DNA of 64,000 nucleotides from NCBI RefSeq assembly GCF_900167125.1, contig NZ_FUYC01000010.1, positions 1 to 64,000 of the forward strand, written 5' to 3'. This stretch comes from Paucidesulfovibrio gracilis DSM 16080 (lineage in GTDB: Bacteria > Desulfobacterota > Desulfovibrionia > Desulfovibrionales > Desulfovibrionaceae). Under the pieces are notes generated by a model. The model was not told the origin of the DNA and searched no databases. It saw only the letters and a list, made by a program, of their open reading frames with translations. Within the stretch, counting starts at the first letter, position 1; each line of letters begins with the position of its first letter. The translations under genes were made by a program, and so were the position numbers. Below are positions 25,250 to 34,611 of the stretch, piece after piece.

Positions 25250-26287
25250 ATGCCCACGTACATCCGCGCCAAAGCGCCTCTGCGTCTCGGGCTGGGCGGC
25301 GGCGGCACCGACATTGTGGACTATTCGTCCCGGTTTGGCGGCGCCATCATCAACACCACCATTTCCCGCTTTGCCCACGCCACCGTCGAACCCCTGGACG
25401 ATGGTACCGTGGAATTCCAGAGCATGGACCGGGGCAGGCGGTTTCGGTATGCCGCGGCCGAACGCGTGGAACCCGGTGAAGGCCAACGCCTGTTGGCCGG
25501 GGTCTACAACCGCATGGTGCGCGACTTTGCCAAGCGCCCGTTGTCCTTTCGGCTGACCACGGCCGTGGACGCGCCTCCCGGATCCGGGCTGGGTTCGTCC
25601 TCCACGTTGGTGGTGGCCATTGTGGGAGCGTTTTGCGAGTGGCTGCAACTACCGTTGGGACCGTATGAAATTGCGGAACTGGCCTATGACATCGAGCGCG
25701 TGGACCTGGGGCTGGCCGGGGGCAAACAGGATCAGTTCGCGGCCACGTTCGGCGGATTCAACTTCATGGAATTTCACCGCGAAGGTTCCACGCTGGTGAA
25801 CCCGTTGCGCGTGCGGCAGGAGATCGTCAGCGAACTGGAGCACAACCTGCTGCTGCTCTATACGTCCGTGAGCCGCGACTCCGCCACCATCATCGAGGAT
25901 CAGAAACGATTTGTGCAGGAGAACGACCCGGCGCGGCTGGAAGCCCTGCACGGGGTCAAGCGCGTGGCAACGGAGATAAAAAAGCACGTGCTCACCGGGG
26001 ATCTGAACGGATTCGGCCGGGTGCTTCGCCAGGGTTGGGAAAGCAAGAAACAGAGTTCGGATATCATCAGCAATCCCCGGCTTGACCGCATCTTTGACGA
26101 CGCTTTTGCGGCCGGGGCGTTGGGCGGCAAGATTTCCGGCGCGGGCGGCGGCGGATTTATGATGCTCTACTGCCCGGGGGTGAGCCGGTACGCGGTGCTC
26201 GACGCCTTGGCATCTCACGACGTGCGGCTGGCGGAATACCGATTCGTGGACCACGGCTTGCTCACCTGGCGGCGGGACGAGCCGTAG
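25250..26287 (+). CDS. hddA: GHMP-family D-glycero-alpha-D-manno-heptose-7-phosphate kinase (HddA-like)
   Basis: A 345-residue GHMP sugar kinase. It opens IRAKAPLRLGLGGGGTDIVDY, contains the phosphate-binding PPGSGLGSSSTLVVA loop (about residues 100-115) and ends with KISGAGGGGFMML, motif 3. This arrangement is that of HddA, which phosphorylates heptose-7-phosphate at C1. The assignment is supported by the HddC-GmhB fusion directly upstream; fucokinase-like members share the same motifs and cannot be excluded from sequence alone. AAGGAGG precedes the start by 5 bases. It ends seven bases from the convergent beta-helix gene. Confidence 0.85.
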   Translation: MPTYIRAKAPLRLGLGGGGTDIVDYSSRFGGAIINTTISRFAHATVEPLDDGTVEFQSMDRGRRFRYAAAERVEPGEGQRLLAGVYNRMVRDFAKRPLSFRLTTAVDAPPGSGLGSSSTLVVAIVGAFCEWLQLPLGPYEIAELAYDIERVDLGLAGGKQDQFAATFGGFNFMEFHREGSTLVNPLRVRQEIVSELEHNLLLLYTSVSRDSATIIEDQKRFVQENDPARLEALHGVKRVATEIKKHVLTGDLNGFGRVLRQGWESKKQSSDIISNPRLDRIFDDAFAAGALGGKISGAGGGGFMMLYCPGVSRYAVLDALASHDVRLAEYRFVDHGLLTWRRDEP

Positions 26288-26294
26288 GGGGCGT

Positions 26295-28763
26295 TCAGGG
26301 ACGGCGATAGAGCGTGGGCATGGCCTGGGGCGGGCTTTGCCGCACGGTGCCGTCCGGCGCCACGTCCCGGAATACAGACCAATCCTTAGGATGGTAGCCC
26401 CGGCTGCCCAGGAACACGTTGGCTGTGAGCCGGGGCCAGAAGTTAACGTTGGCCAGGGTCAGGCTGTCCACGTTTTCAAAAGAGAGCAGCACGGTTCCGG
26501 GCTTGGCCGCGGCATTGCCTCCGGTGCCGTAGAGCGCCAGCTTTCGCACGTCTTCTGCCCGGAGCACGGGCATGTGTCCTTCCCCTTTTAATCCGTAAAT
26601 TTCCACGGTTCCGGCGTGGCGGATTTCGCTTTGCCAGGAGCCTTTGGCGTGCTCGATGTCCAGTTGGTAGAAGCGCAGCGGACCGGGCGTGTCGCGCACG
26701 AGCAGGTGTCGATAACCCGGACCCTGCCCGATGTGGTCTTCGTGGTAGTAGTTGTAGATGGCTCCGCCGCCGTGTCCTTCCACCAGGAGCAGGGGCTGCT
26801 CCCGTTGCGGAAAGCGTTTCACGTTTACGTCAAAGCCTTTGAGGGAATGGTGGAAGATGAGGATATCCTTGAGCAGGCTCTGACCGCCGCATCGCCAGGA
26901 CAGGGCCGCCACGCGATCCGCTTCCACAGGCAGGTAGAATCCCACGTTTTCGATTTCCGTGCTTGTTTGGGTGGCGTCCGCGGTCACCACCATGGCCTTG
27001 GGACCGGTGGTGCTCACGATGCCGGGTTCGTTGCCCGTCACACAAAGAAAGGAAAGATTTTTGGATACGCCCAGGAGGCGCGTGTCCGGGCGCAGGCGCA
27101 GAGGGCGGGTGAGGCGGAAATAGCCTTTGGGCAGAAAAACATCCGGGTGTTCGTCGATGGCCTGTTGGATGGCCGCGGTGTCGTCGGTGCGGCCGTCGCC
27201 CTTGGCGCCGTAGTCCAACACGTTGGCAATGCCGGGGATTTCAAGAGGTGGAACGCGGGGAGGCCAAAGGTGTTCGGCCACCAGGTCGCGGTCCATGACT
27301 GATCCCGAGACCAGTCCCGGACCTTGCTTGTGTTGCACGGGCGGCTGGATTTCGGCCTGGCGCGAGGCCAGCAGTGCGCGGTAGTCCCGGGGCGGGGCAT
27401 AGGCTTCGGCGGCCAGGGATGCGGGCAGGGCAATCCGGTCCCGGACGCTCTGGCGGGACGCTTGCGGCGTCTCGTTTTGGAGTGCGGCGAGTGTGGGCAG
27501 ATACACCGGGTTTTGCAGGCGCACCACGGGGTTGGTGGCCGGATCCATATCGCGCTCCTTCATGGTGAAGGGAGGATGCAGCACGCCTCGGGCGTATTCC
27601 CGGATGGTCAGCCGACCGGCCGCGGCCTCGGGAAAGGCCACGCCGTCCGGATGCAATACCGGCACGGAGGCGCCTTCAATGGTCACATCCTTGAGATACA
27701 ATGGCCGGGCCGCTTCAATGGCGGTGCCGCCTTTGGGCATGCGGATGGCCGCGTCAACGATGCTCATGGGACCGGCCTGCGGTCCCCAGCGCACGGCCTT
27801 GCTACGGATCAGCGGGCCACGGGCGTTGCTTTCGATTTCCAGGCCGGCCGCCACCAGGGTGTTCATGCCGGAGTAGACCAGGGCGTGCCGTTCCTGGCCG
27901 ATCAGCCGTGTTCCCACCAGGGTGGGAACCGGTTCGGAAAGGCCGAAGTCCAGGCCGATTTTGCCTCCCAGTACGGTGATGCCGTATTGTCCGCCTCCCG
28001 CGCCCGAGGCTTCCCGCATGCCGATGAAGCCGTTGCGAACGTCGATGGTGCAGTCCTGTACGCCGGAACCCTGGGCGCCGCCGTGCTGGATGCCGATGGC
28101 TCCGCCGTTGCCCCGGCCGACGCGTATGTCGATGCCGCGCAACATCTGGTTGAAGTTGATGTTGGAGGAAAATTGGTTGGGTACCACCCCGTGGCGGGTG
28201 CGTTTGCGCGCCCGGAAGTGGAGCATGGGTTTGGGATCCGCGGCCCGGTCGAATCCCGGGGAAAAGGGCGCCAGCTCGATGACAGGTCTGGGACCGTCCG
28301 CGCTGCCCTGGAGAACGCAGGGGAAGAACCGCGCGCCCATGATCTGGCCGTTGCTGCGCTGATAGTATTGCTGGGTGGCTTCCAGAGTGTCCGAAATACG
28401 GTAGATGCCCGACGGGAAAAAGCAGACCAGCTGGTGATCCCGGGCATGGTCGATGGCGCGTTGCAGTGCCTTGGTGGTGTCGGTTTTTCCTGTGGGGTCC
28501 GCAAGGAAGGGCGGCAAGGTCACGTCCAGATATCCCAGGCGGGTCAGCTCCGGTTGGAAGTCGGAAACCGGAGCGTCCAGGGCCAGGGGACCGTCCTGAA
28601 ACGGGGCGCGCACCGTGGGCATGAGCCGCACGCCGGGGGGCATGTGGACGGCGTCGGCATGGCACGTCCGTGGAGACAAGATATCTCCGGTGGCCAGAAG
28701 AAACGCCAGGGCCGCCAGAAGCGGCGCGAGCCGAACAACGGTTCCCAACTGCCTTTTACGCAT
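26295..28763 (-). CDS. Secreted parallel-beta-helix protein with two pectate-lyase-3-type domains
   Basis: An 822-residue exported protein. A long signal peptide (MRKRQLGTVV...TCHADA, cleavage near residue 37) precedes two beta-helix modules of the Pectate_lyase_3/GH55 type. The first starts near GKTDTTKALQRAIDHARD; the second starts NVLDYGAKGDGRTDDTAAIQQAIDEHP (about residue 520). Such folds bind or cleave polysaccharides, so it may trim, modify or anchor the polymer in the periplasm or outside; no catalytic residue set is certain. Its ATG overlaps the stop of the sulfotransferase gene (TGATG), so translation is coupled. It is the last gene of the central operon. Confidence 0.82.
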   Translation of the reverse strand: MRKRQLGTVVRLAPLLAALAFLLATGDILSPRTCHADAVHMPPGVRLMPTVRAPFQDGPLALDAPVSDFQPELTRLGYLDVTLPPFLADPTGKTDTTKALQRAIDHARDHQLVCFFPSGIYRISDTLEATQQYYQRSNGQIMGARFFPCVLQGSADGPRPVIELAPFSPGFDRAADPKPMLHFRARKRTRHGVVPNQFSSNINFNQMLRGIDIRVGRGNGGAIGIQHGGAQGSGVQDCTIDVRNGFIGMREASGAGGGQYGITVLGGKIGLDFGLSEPVPTLVGTRLIGQERHALVYSGMNTLVAAGLEIESNARGPLIRSKAVRWGPQAGPMSIVDAAIRMPKGGTAIEAARPLYLKDVTIEGASVPVLHPDGVAFPEAAAGRLTIREYARGVLHPPFTMKERDMDPATNPVVRLQNPVYLPTLAALQNETPQASRQSVRDRIALPASLAAEAYAPPRDYRALLASRQAEIQPPVQHKQGPGLVSGSVMDRDLVAEHLWPPRVPPLEIPGIANVLDYGAKGDGRTDDTAAIQQAIDEHPDVFLPKGYFRLTRPLRLRPDTRLLGVSKNLSFLCVTGNEPGIVSTTGPKAMVVTADATQTSTEIENVGFYLPVEADRVAALSWRCGGQSLLKDILIFHHSLKGFDVNVKRFPQREQPLLLVEGHGGGAIYNYYHEDHIGQGPGYRHLLVRDTPGPLRFYQLDIEHAKGSWQSEIRHAGTVEIYGLKGEGHMPVLRAEDVRKLALYGTGGNAAAKPGTVLLSFENVDSLTLANVNFWPRLTANVFLGSRGYHPKDWSVFRDVAPDGTVRQSPPQAMPTLYRRP

Positions 28764-29698
28764 CAATAGTACCCGTACTCCTTGAGGTTCAGGTCATATT
28801 CCTCATCCAGACGCTGGTTGTCCTCCCGCATTTCTTCCAGGATGCGTGCGGCCAGGCGGCCGGAGAGTCCGGGGTCATTGCCGCGGTAAGGGCGGGGCCA
28901 GCGGTCGTGGATCAGGGCCACGGGGCTGACCAGTTCCAGGCGGTTGTTGCGGCGCATGGGCAGGCCGGGAAGGATGCCTGCGGGATTCAGGTAGCTGCGG
29001 AAAAAATGATTCATGATCCTGGTGCATTCCATGCCGAATGGTCCCAGGCGGGAAAGATTCAGCTTACGCGGGGGCAGATCCGGCAGGGAGACGCCGAGAA
29101 AGTCGGACATGCGCCCGAGGTAGTGGACCGGGTCGCGGACCATTGCCTCATGGGTGAGCAGGAGCAGTCCTTGGGGAAACAGTTCCTCCACCCGCCGGAC
29201 ATAGGGCAGGAAGCGGAAACGGTTTCGGCTGACCAGGGGTTGGGCCGTGGTCCCTTTGGCATAGCCGAAGTAGCGGTCCGCCCGGCGGGTGCCGCCGCTG
29301 CGTACATATTGCCGGTAGAAGCTGCGGGCCAGCCGGTCCTGGCGGCGCAGGGTGAGAATGACCCTGGCTTCCGGAAAGGCGGCGGAAAGATTGCGCAGCA
29401 CCGCGTCCCGGTGGTCCAGGCCGAATTCCAGTTCCCCGGCGTGCAGGGGACCGGAAAAGCCTTCATTGCTGATCAGGTTGGGACGACGGGTGTCCAGGAG
29501 GGAATCGATCATTGTCCGCGCTTTATTCGGATCAAAATAAATCGGGTCGCTGAATCCGGCGTACCGCTGGAAGGGCACGAATTCCGGGGTGTCCGTGCAA
29601 AGAAAGCGCAGGCTTTCACATCGGGGGAAGACCAGCTTTTGCAGGGAGGCGGTGCCGGTTTTGTGCAGACCGATGTGCAGGGTGACGGATGCGTTCAT
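28763..29698 (-). CDS. Sulfotransferase-like protein
   Basis: A 311-residue protein with PAPS-binding features: the 5'-phosphosulfate loop HIGLHKTGTASLQ (residues 8-20) and the 3'-phosphate motif ARVILTLRRQDRLARSFYRQY, where Arg/Ser contact the nucleotide. It lacks a signal peptide, so it probably sulfates a lipid-linked repeat unit in the cytoplasm. It begins within the flippase gene's last four bases (ATGA overlap) and overlaps the beta-helix gene by one base. Together with the second sulfotransferase and the APS kinase fusion at 42307 it suggests a sulfated polymer. The acceptor sugar is unknown. Confidence 0.82.
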   Translation of the reverse strand: MNASVTLHIGLHKTGTASLQKLVFPRCESLRFLCTDTPEFVPFQRYAGFSDPIYFDPNKARTMIDSLLDTRRPNLISNEGFSGPLHAGELEFGLDHRDAVLRNLSAAFPEARVILTLRRQDRLARSFYRQYVRSGGTRRADRYFGYAKGTTAQPLVSRNRFRFLPYVRRVEELFPQGLLLLTHEAMVRDPVHYLGRMSDFLGVSLPDLPPRKLNLSRLGPFGMECTRIMNHFFRSYLNPAGILPGLPMRRNNRLELVSPVALIHDRWPRPYRGNDPGLSGRLAARILEEMREDNQRLDEEYDLNLKEYGYY

Positions 29699-31197
29699 GC
29701 GGACTCCTCGGAAGGCTTCGATGGTTCACGGGCCTGCGCCAGGAGCTTGCGGAAGCGCAGGACATGGAAAAGAAGAAGATACCCGGCCAGGAGAAGCGCG
29801 GCAAGTCCGATCTCCGCCGGTGTTGCCAGGGCGTGCCCCGCGAGCAGATGCCGGACCGTGAAAAAGCCCGCGCCCAATACGGCGCTGACCAGGATGGGCG
29901 GCAGAATGCGGCGGGCCAGTTCCGGAGCGCGGACCCCGGCCTTGCCCATGACCCAGACCATGCGCACGGCCAGGGTCAGGCTGCTCCCGGCGGAAAGCCC
30001 CATCAGGGCGGCGTGGGCGTTGTCCGACGGGTCCAGTGCCGCGCCCAGGGTGAAGCCCGCGGCGGTTACGGTGATTTGCAGCAGGCTGAAGAGAAAACGT
30101 TCGCGTTGCAAGCCCAGGGTGTCCAGCAGGGTGCCGGTGAACAGGGCCGTGAAGGTGAGCAGGAACACGGGCAGGAGAATGCGCACAAACACCCCGGCCT
30201 CGGCCCATTCTGGACCGAACACGAAGCCGAACAGGTCCGGGGCAAAGGCCCAGAGCAGCACGGCCGGAAAAAGATAGAGCGTGAGGTTCACCTCGAGCAC
30301 GCGCAGGGCAAAGGCATGGATGTCCCGTCCTCGACGGCGTTCCTGGGCGGTATGCTGGAAAAAACTCTTGCCGATGGCGGTTCCCACCACGATGCCGGGT
30401 TGCTTGAGCACACGCACGGCCAGATTGTATAGCCCTACGCGCACGGGGTCGTAGTGCAGGGCCAGCAGAAATGTGGGCAGCTCCATGTTCAGGGAAAGCA
30501 CCAGGTCCGTGCCGCAATATTTGGGGAACTGGGCGTAGCGTTTGGCCATGGCCGGGATGCGGCGCACGGATTCCCGTGTGAATACGCCGTATCGTAAGCC
30601 GCGCCGGGGATCTCCGGCCAGCACCAGGGCCACCAAAAAATCACTGGCGGGTTTCATGGACGCCAGCACGGGCGGGGCGGCCCAGCCCGCCAGTCCACAG
30701 AGGATCACCGCGCTCCGGCTCCCCACCGCGCCCACGACCTGGGCCGTGGCCTGGCGGTGGAAACCCTTGTGCCGCAGGTTGCGTACCTGGAGCGTGAGGA
30801 AAAAACCGCAGAACAGACAGCCCGGCGGCAGCAGCAGGATGGTGGCCGTGGACTGGAATCCCAATAGATCGCGCAGAGGTTCAGGCGTACTCAGGACCAC
30901 GATGCCCAGCAGCAGGCTGAAGACCGTGACCAGGCCCAGGGTGAGCAGGGTCAGGGCGTCGGCGTCCTCTTCCGCCTCGGGCAGCATGATGGGTACGTTG
31001 TAGCGTAGGTGGGAAAGCGCGGCCAGCACCGTGATGCAGGAAAAGGCCAGGGCGAATTCCCCATAGGCGCTCGGCGCGAACAGCCGGGTGATGATGGGGA
31101 TGCTGCCCACGTTCACGGCTTGGGCCAGCACGTTGCCGCCCAGGAGGGTGAGCACGGAGCGCAGAAAACCGGGAGCCTTGGCCGGGGAGGCGCTCAT
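29695..31197 (-). CDS. Oligosaccharide flippase (Wzx/MATE-type polysaccharide transporter)
   Basis: A 500-residue protein with roughly twelve to fourteen hydrophobic helices. It begins LRSVLTLLGGNVLAQAVNVGSIPIITRLFAP (split over helix 1), the typical Polysacc_synt start, followed by YGEFALAFS. It would move undecaprenyl-diphosphate-linked repeat units across the inner membrane. Four-base overlaps with both neighbouring sulfotransferase genes indicate coupled translation, and imply that sulfation and flipping are stoichiometric steps. A short charged C-terminal tail follows the last helix. Confidence 0.9.
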   Translation of the reverse strand: MSASPAKAPGFLRSVLTLLGGNVLAQAVNVGSIPIITRLFAPSAYGEFALAFSCITVLAALSHLRYNVPIMLPEAEEDADALTLLTLGLVTVFSLLLGIVVLSTPEPLRDLLGFQSTATILLLPPGCLFCGFFLTLQVRNLRHKGFHRQATAQVVGAVGSRSAVILCGLAGWAAPPVLASMKPASDFLVALVLAGDPRRGLRYGVFTRESVRRIPAMAKRYAQFPKYCGTDLVLSLNMELPTFLLALHYDPVRVGLYNLAVRVLKQPGIVVGTAIGKSFFQHTAQERRRGRDIHAFALRVLEVNLTLYLFPAVLLWAFAPDLFGFVFGPEWAEAGVFVRILLPVFLLTFTALFTGTLLDTLGLQRERFLFSLLQITVTAAGFTLGAALDPSDNAHAALMGLSAGSSLTLAVRMVWVMGKAGVRAPELARRILPPILVSAVLGAGFFTVRHLLAGHALATPAEIGLAALLLAGYLLLFHVLRFRKLLAQAREPSKPSEESA

Positions 31198-32117
31198 GGT
31201 TGGTCCGTATCGGTTTTCCGCTCGGGCAGGTAGCCGAAATGATGCAGCATGTCTCCAGCGTGGCGGAGGATGGTTTCACGGTCCTGGTCGGAAAGCCGTT
31301 GGAGGCTGGGGGCGTTGTAGTCTGTGATGTTTTCGGCGCCGGTTCCGGCCACGGTGCGGCCAACGTTGAATTTTTCCCGGCTGGCGGCCTGGAGCGGTTG
31401 CGGCGGGAGTTCCAGAAAGTCGGCCAGTTTTGCCAAGGTCTGTTCCGGCTGGCCGGTCAGGTCTTCGTACCGCACGATGTGCAGGTGTTTGACCTGTGTT
31501 TGATGCTGCAAGAGCAGGCGGCAGGATGCGTCCCAATGGCGGGCCGCACGCTCCAGATCCTTGCCTGCCTTGCGCCGGATGCCTTCGCAGACCGCGAATC
31601 CGTCGCGCACCAGGGCGATGAACCGGCAGTCGAGCAGTTGGTCCAGTGCGGGCATTCGCGCCATGTTGGGCGGAGTTTTTTCCACCAGCACGGGATGCAG
31701 GGGCCGCGTGAAAAAGCGCATCCAATCGTGCAGCAGCCGGGGCATGCGTTGGGGAAGTTCGGCGGCGTCCGCTTCCAGGCGGTCCAATACTTCGGTCCAG
31801 ACCCGTTCGTGTCCGCGCAGGGGCATGCGCAGCAGCGCGCGGGTATTGTATTGGCCTTCCTCCCGCATGGTGGAGACCAGCCCGCTTTTGGCGAACAGGG
31901 CGTTGAGCAGGCTGGTGCCGGAGTTGTTGCAGCCCACAATGAACACCCAGGTGTGGGCCGTGGCGGTTTGTTGCCACGTTTGGGCAAAGTGGCGTTTGCC
32001 GCCCAGTTGCCAGGAAATGTCGTTACTTAGATCGCGCCGGGCCTGGGCCAGCACCCAGCGCAGCCGTTCCCATTTGCGTCGCGCCAAGGATACCGCGAAA
32101 TAATTGGTCCGGCTCAT
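31194..32117 (-). CDS. Sulfotransferase-family protein
   Basis: A 307-residue protein with a recognisable PAPS-dependent sulfotransferase core: FIVGCNNSGTSLLNALFAKSG (5'-phosphosulfate loop, near residues 57-77), LVEKTPPN, RFIALVRDGFAVCEG (3'-phosphate motif) and a HIVRYEDLTGQPEQTLAKLADFL segment typical of the family. It differs from the other sulfotransferase in the cluster, so the two probably act on different positions or sugars. ATG 32117 overlaps the preceding GT4 stop codon (ATGA), and its own stop overlaps the flippase start. No signal peptide is present. Confidence 0.85.
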   Translation of the reverse strand: MSRTNYFAVSLARRKWERLRWVLAQARRDLSNDISWQLGGKRHFAQTWQQTATAHTWVFIVGCNNSGTSLLNALFAKSGLVSTMREEGQYNTRALLRMPLRGHERVWTEVLDRLEADAAELPQRMPRLLHDWMRFFTRPLHPVLVEKTPPNMARMPALDQLLDCRFIALVRDGFAVCEGIRRKAGKDLERAARHWDASCRLLLQHQTQVKHLHIVRYEDLTGQPEQTLAKLADFLELPPQPLQAASREKFNVGRTVAGTGAENITDYNAPSLQRLSDQDRETILRHAGDMLHHFGYLPERKTDTDQP

Positions 32118-33268
32118 GCGTTGTCCTTTGTGTTGTCCTTGAGCGCAAAACCCGCGAAGCGCAGCGCCTTGGCCAGGGCCGAGGGGAAATCGTCCGGGCC
32201 GGTGCGCTGGGCGCGGGTTTGCAGCGCGGTTTTCGAGAGCCGTTCGCGCAGGTCCGCATCCAAAAGCACCCGTTCCAACTGCCGCCGCAGGTCGGTCACG
32301 CTGTCCGGTTCGTGGAGCAGCCCGGCTTCCTCGTGGCGGATGAAAAAGGCAAAGGGACCGAAGCGGGGTGCCACCACGGGAACGCCGCAATCCAGAGATT
32401 CCACGGCCGTCATGCAACGGCCTTCCGGGAAACTGGTGCGGGTGGGGGTGGCCGTTACCCAGGCCTGGGCCAGGTAGCGGGCCACGTCGCGGTGAGGCGC
32501 GTGTCCGGCCAGGGTGACGCGGTCCGTGAGACCGCGTTTGCGAATCTCGGCTTCCAGGTCGGCCAGACCGCCGCCTCCGCCTACATAGACGAGCCGTGGC
32601 TGCTCCAGGTCGCGTAGCAGGGGGGTCATGGCCTCCAGCAGGTCAAAGGCGCCTTTGTCCGTCTCTACGCGGCCCAGGTAGAGCACGTTGCGCGGACCGT
32701 CCGGGTCCGGGGCGGCGCATTGGTCCGGCAACTGGGTTCCCCGGTCGAACGGGAACAGCCCCTGTTGTCCTCCGCGAATGCGGGCCAGCTGGTCCGTCAG
32801 AAAGGGACCGTGGCATACGCAGGCTGCGGCCCGGCGCAGGCAAAACGCGTTCAGCCGGGCCTGGAGGCGTTGGCGGGCCGTGGGACGGCGGGCTTCCAGG
32901 TCGTTGTGGCTGGAAAAAATCAAGGTGGCGCGCAGCAGGGTGGCGGCCAGGGTGGAGGCAGCCAGGGCCAGGGAGGGTTCGCCGCAAATGATGACATCGG
33001 GTCGCTCGCGCAGCAGGGCCGTGAAGATACGGCAGGCCCGCCGCACACTGCCTGCCCCGCCCACGCCGCGCAGATGGAGCGGAGCACCCGGTTGGGCGGC
33101 GGCCTCGGGCGGTTCCCCCGTGGAGATCAGCAGTCCGGGAACCTGGTCCAGCACGCTCAGCAGTTGGGGAAGATACCCCTCGGGTCCGCTTTGCCCGGGG
33201 TGGGTCGGGTCACGGTGTGCCGCATACTCCTTAAGGGTGTTGCCGGATTTCACGTAGGCGAATTTCAT
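32114..33268 (-). CDS. Glycosyltransferase family 4
   Basis: A 384-residue GT-B transferase. The N-lobe starts MKFAYVKSGNTLKEYAAHR; the C-lobe has NVLYLGRVETDKGAFDLLEAM, RVTLAGHAPHRDVARYL and RTSFPEGRCMTAVESLDCGVPVVAPRFG, where the E-x-x-x-x-x-x-E pattern is relaxed. It adds one sugar of the repeat unit. The chosen ATG 33268 overlaps the stop of the upstream GT4 gene by 4 bases; the frame is open ten codons further but would overlap more deeply. Confidence 0.88.
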   Translation of the reverse strand: MKFAYVKSGNTLKEYAAHRDPTHPGQSGPEGYLPQLLSVLDQVPGLLISTGEPPEAAAQPGAPLHLRGVGGAGSVRRACRIFTALLRERPDVIICGEPSLALAASTLAATLLRATLIFSSHNDLEARRPTARQRLQARLNAFCLRRAAACVCHGPFLTDQLARIRGGQQGLFPFDRGTQLPDQCAAPDPDGPRNVLYLGRVETDKGAFDLLEAMTPLLRDLEQPRLVYVGGGGGLADLEAEIRKRGLTDRVTLAGHAPHRDVARYLAQAWVTATPTRTSFPEGRCMTAVESLDCGVPVVAPRFGPFAFFIRHEEAGLLHEPDSVTDLRRQLERVLLDADLRERLSKTALQTRAQRTGPDDFPSALAKALRFAGFALKDNTKDNA

Positions 33269-34548
33269 GCCTTGCCCCCTGCCGATTCGGTGCGGCATTG
33301 CTGTTCATAGACCTGTTGGAGCCGGTCCGCGATGCGCGAATAGACCCGATTGTTCACCATCCATTCCCGTCCCTTGCGGCCCATTTCCCTGGCGCGGTTC
33401 GGATCGTCCAGCAGGGTTTGCACGGCCCGGGCAAAGGGTTCCGGTTCAAAGGGCGTGCAAAGCCCGGCACCGCTTTGCTCCAGCACCAGACGTTGTTCCG
33501 GGTGGTCCGTGGCCACCACGGGCCGGGCCAGAGCCATGTATTCCACCAGCTTGGTGGGGGAGGTGGAGAGCAGGAGCGGCAGGGGATAAAAGGGCGAGAG
33601 ACAGACCGAGGCGGAACGTATTCTGGCCCAGGCTTGCTCCAAGGGAAGAAAACCTGTGAATTCGCAATGTTCGGAAATTCCCAGTTCGTGAGCTAATTTT
33701 TCAAGATATTTTCGGTCTTCGGGAACGTCCCCTTCGCCCACGAGCAGCAGGCGGGTGGCGGGACGGCGGTGCACCAGTTCGGCCATGGCCCGGATGACCA
33801 TGTCCATGCGCCGGACGCGCGACAGGGAGCCGAGATAGGCCACGCAATCGGGGTCCATCTCCTCCTGGCCGGGATCGGCGGGGATGGCGGCATCGGCCAC
33901 GCCCATGGGCACGGGCGTCATTTTGGCCGGATCAATGCCTTTGGCCGTGAGGTCGCGTTTCATTTGTTCGCTTTGCACAAAGGCGTGATCCGCGGCGGGC
34001 AGGAGCACCTTGTAGAGCAAAAAGCCGTTGAACCGGCCTCGGATGGCGTAGAGCAAGGGGTAACGCGCTCCGCCCTGCCGGACTTTTTCCAGGTCGTCGT
34101 CCGGCATGGGGTAGGACATCCAGAAAAAAAAGCGCGTGCGGGTCAGTCGGGCCGCCAGCAGTCCGGCCAGTCCACTGAGGAATTTGTCACGAACCTGGAT
34201 GTAGTCGTAGCGGTTTTTGCGGGCCAGCCCGAATACGCGCAGGTCATTGCGCAGATCCATGAGCCGTTTGTGCAGACGGGAAAAAAAACTGGTTCCCGGA
34301 TTGGTGGGAGCTAGGAAAACCCGTCCCGCATCCTGCTCCAGGGGAATGATTCGGTGCCGTGTCTCGGGGATGGCGGATTGGAGCAGATAGTCGATGCGTT
34401 GCCCGCGGGCTGCTATTTCCTGAAAAAAAAGGATGGAAACATCCACGCGGTCGGGCGGATGGCGGTCCGGCGCCAAAAAAAGACCCCGCAAGGGCGTTTG
34501 CGGATCGGATTGGGAATTTGGACTGTGTAACACACCGATGTTGCTCAT
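33265..34548 (-). CDS. Glycosyltransferase family 4
   Basis: A 427-residue GT-B transferase. The N-lobe carries RYDYIQVRDKFLSGLAGLLAARL, near the membrane-binding helix of GT4 enzymes; the C-lobe has VAYLGSLSRVRRMDMVIRAM, TRLLLVGEGD and LSTSPTKLVEYMALARPVVATD, the donor-binding EYM...P pattern. It has no transmembrane helix and probably works at the inner face of the membrane. It overlaps the next GT4 gene by 4 bases and lies 63 bases after the polymerase/ligase gene in the same operon. Confidence 0.88.
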   Translation of the reverse strand: MSNIGVLHSPNSQSDPQTPLRGLFLAPDRHPPDRVDVSILFFQEIAARGQRIDYLLQSAIPETRHRIIPLEQDAGRVFLAPTNPGTSFFSRLHKRLMDLRNDLRVFGLARKNRYDYIQVRDKFLSGLAGLLAARLTRTRFFFWMSYPMPDDDLEKVRQGGARYPLLYAIRGRFNGFLLYKVLLPAADHAFVQSEQMKRDLTAKGIDPAKMTPVPMGVADAAIPADPGQEEMDPDCVAYLGSLSRVRRMDMVIRAMAELVHRRPATRLLLVGEGDVPEDRKYLEKLAHELGISEHCEFTGFLPLEQAWARIRSASVCLSPFYPLPLLLSTSPTKLVEYMALARPVVATDHPEQRLVLEQSGAGLCTPFEPEPFARAVQTLLDDPNRAREMGRKGREWMVNNRVYSRIADRLQQVYEQQCRTESAGGKA

Positions 34549-34611
34549 GGTTGGTTGACTCCACCACGGTCATACGGAGGGCCGCCGCCCTTGGCAAGCC
34601 GTGGGCGCGGA

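Noticed and set aside
27324-28769. A 481-codon plus-strand frame opposite the beta-helix gene
   Set aside because: The minus strand carries a signal peptide and two beta-helix modules and is coupled to its neighbours; the plus frame has no start site or domain.
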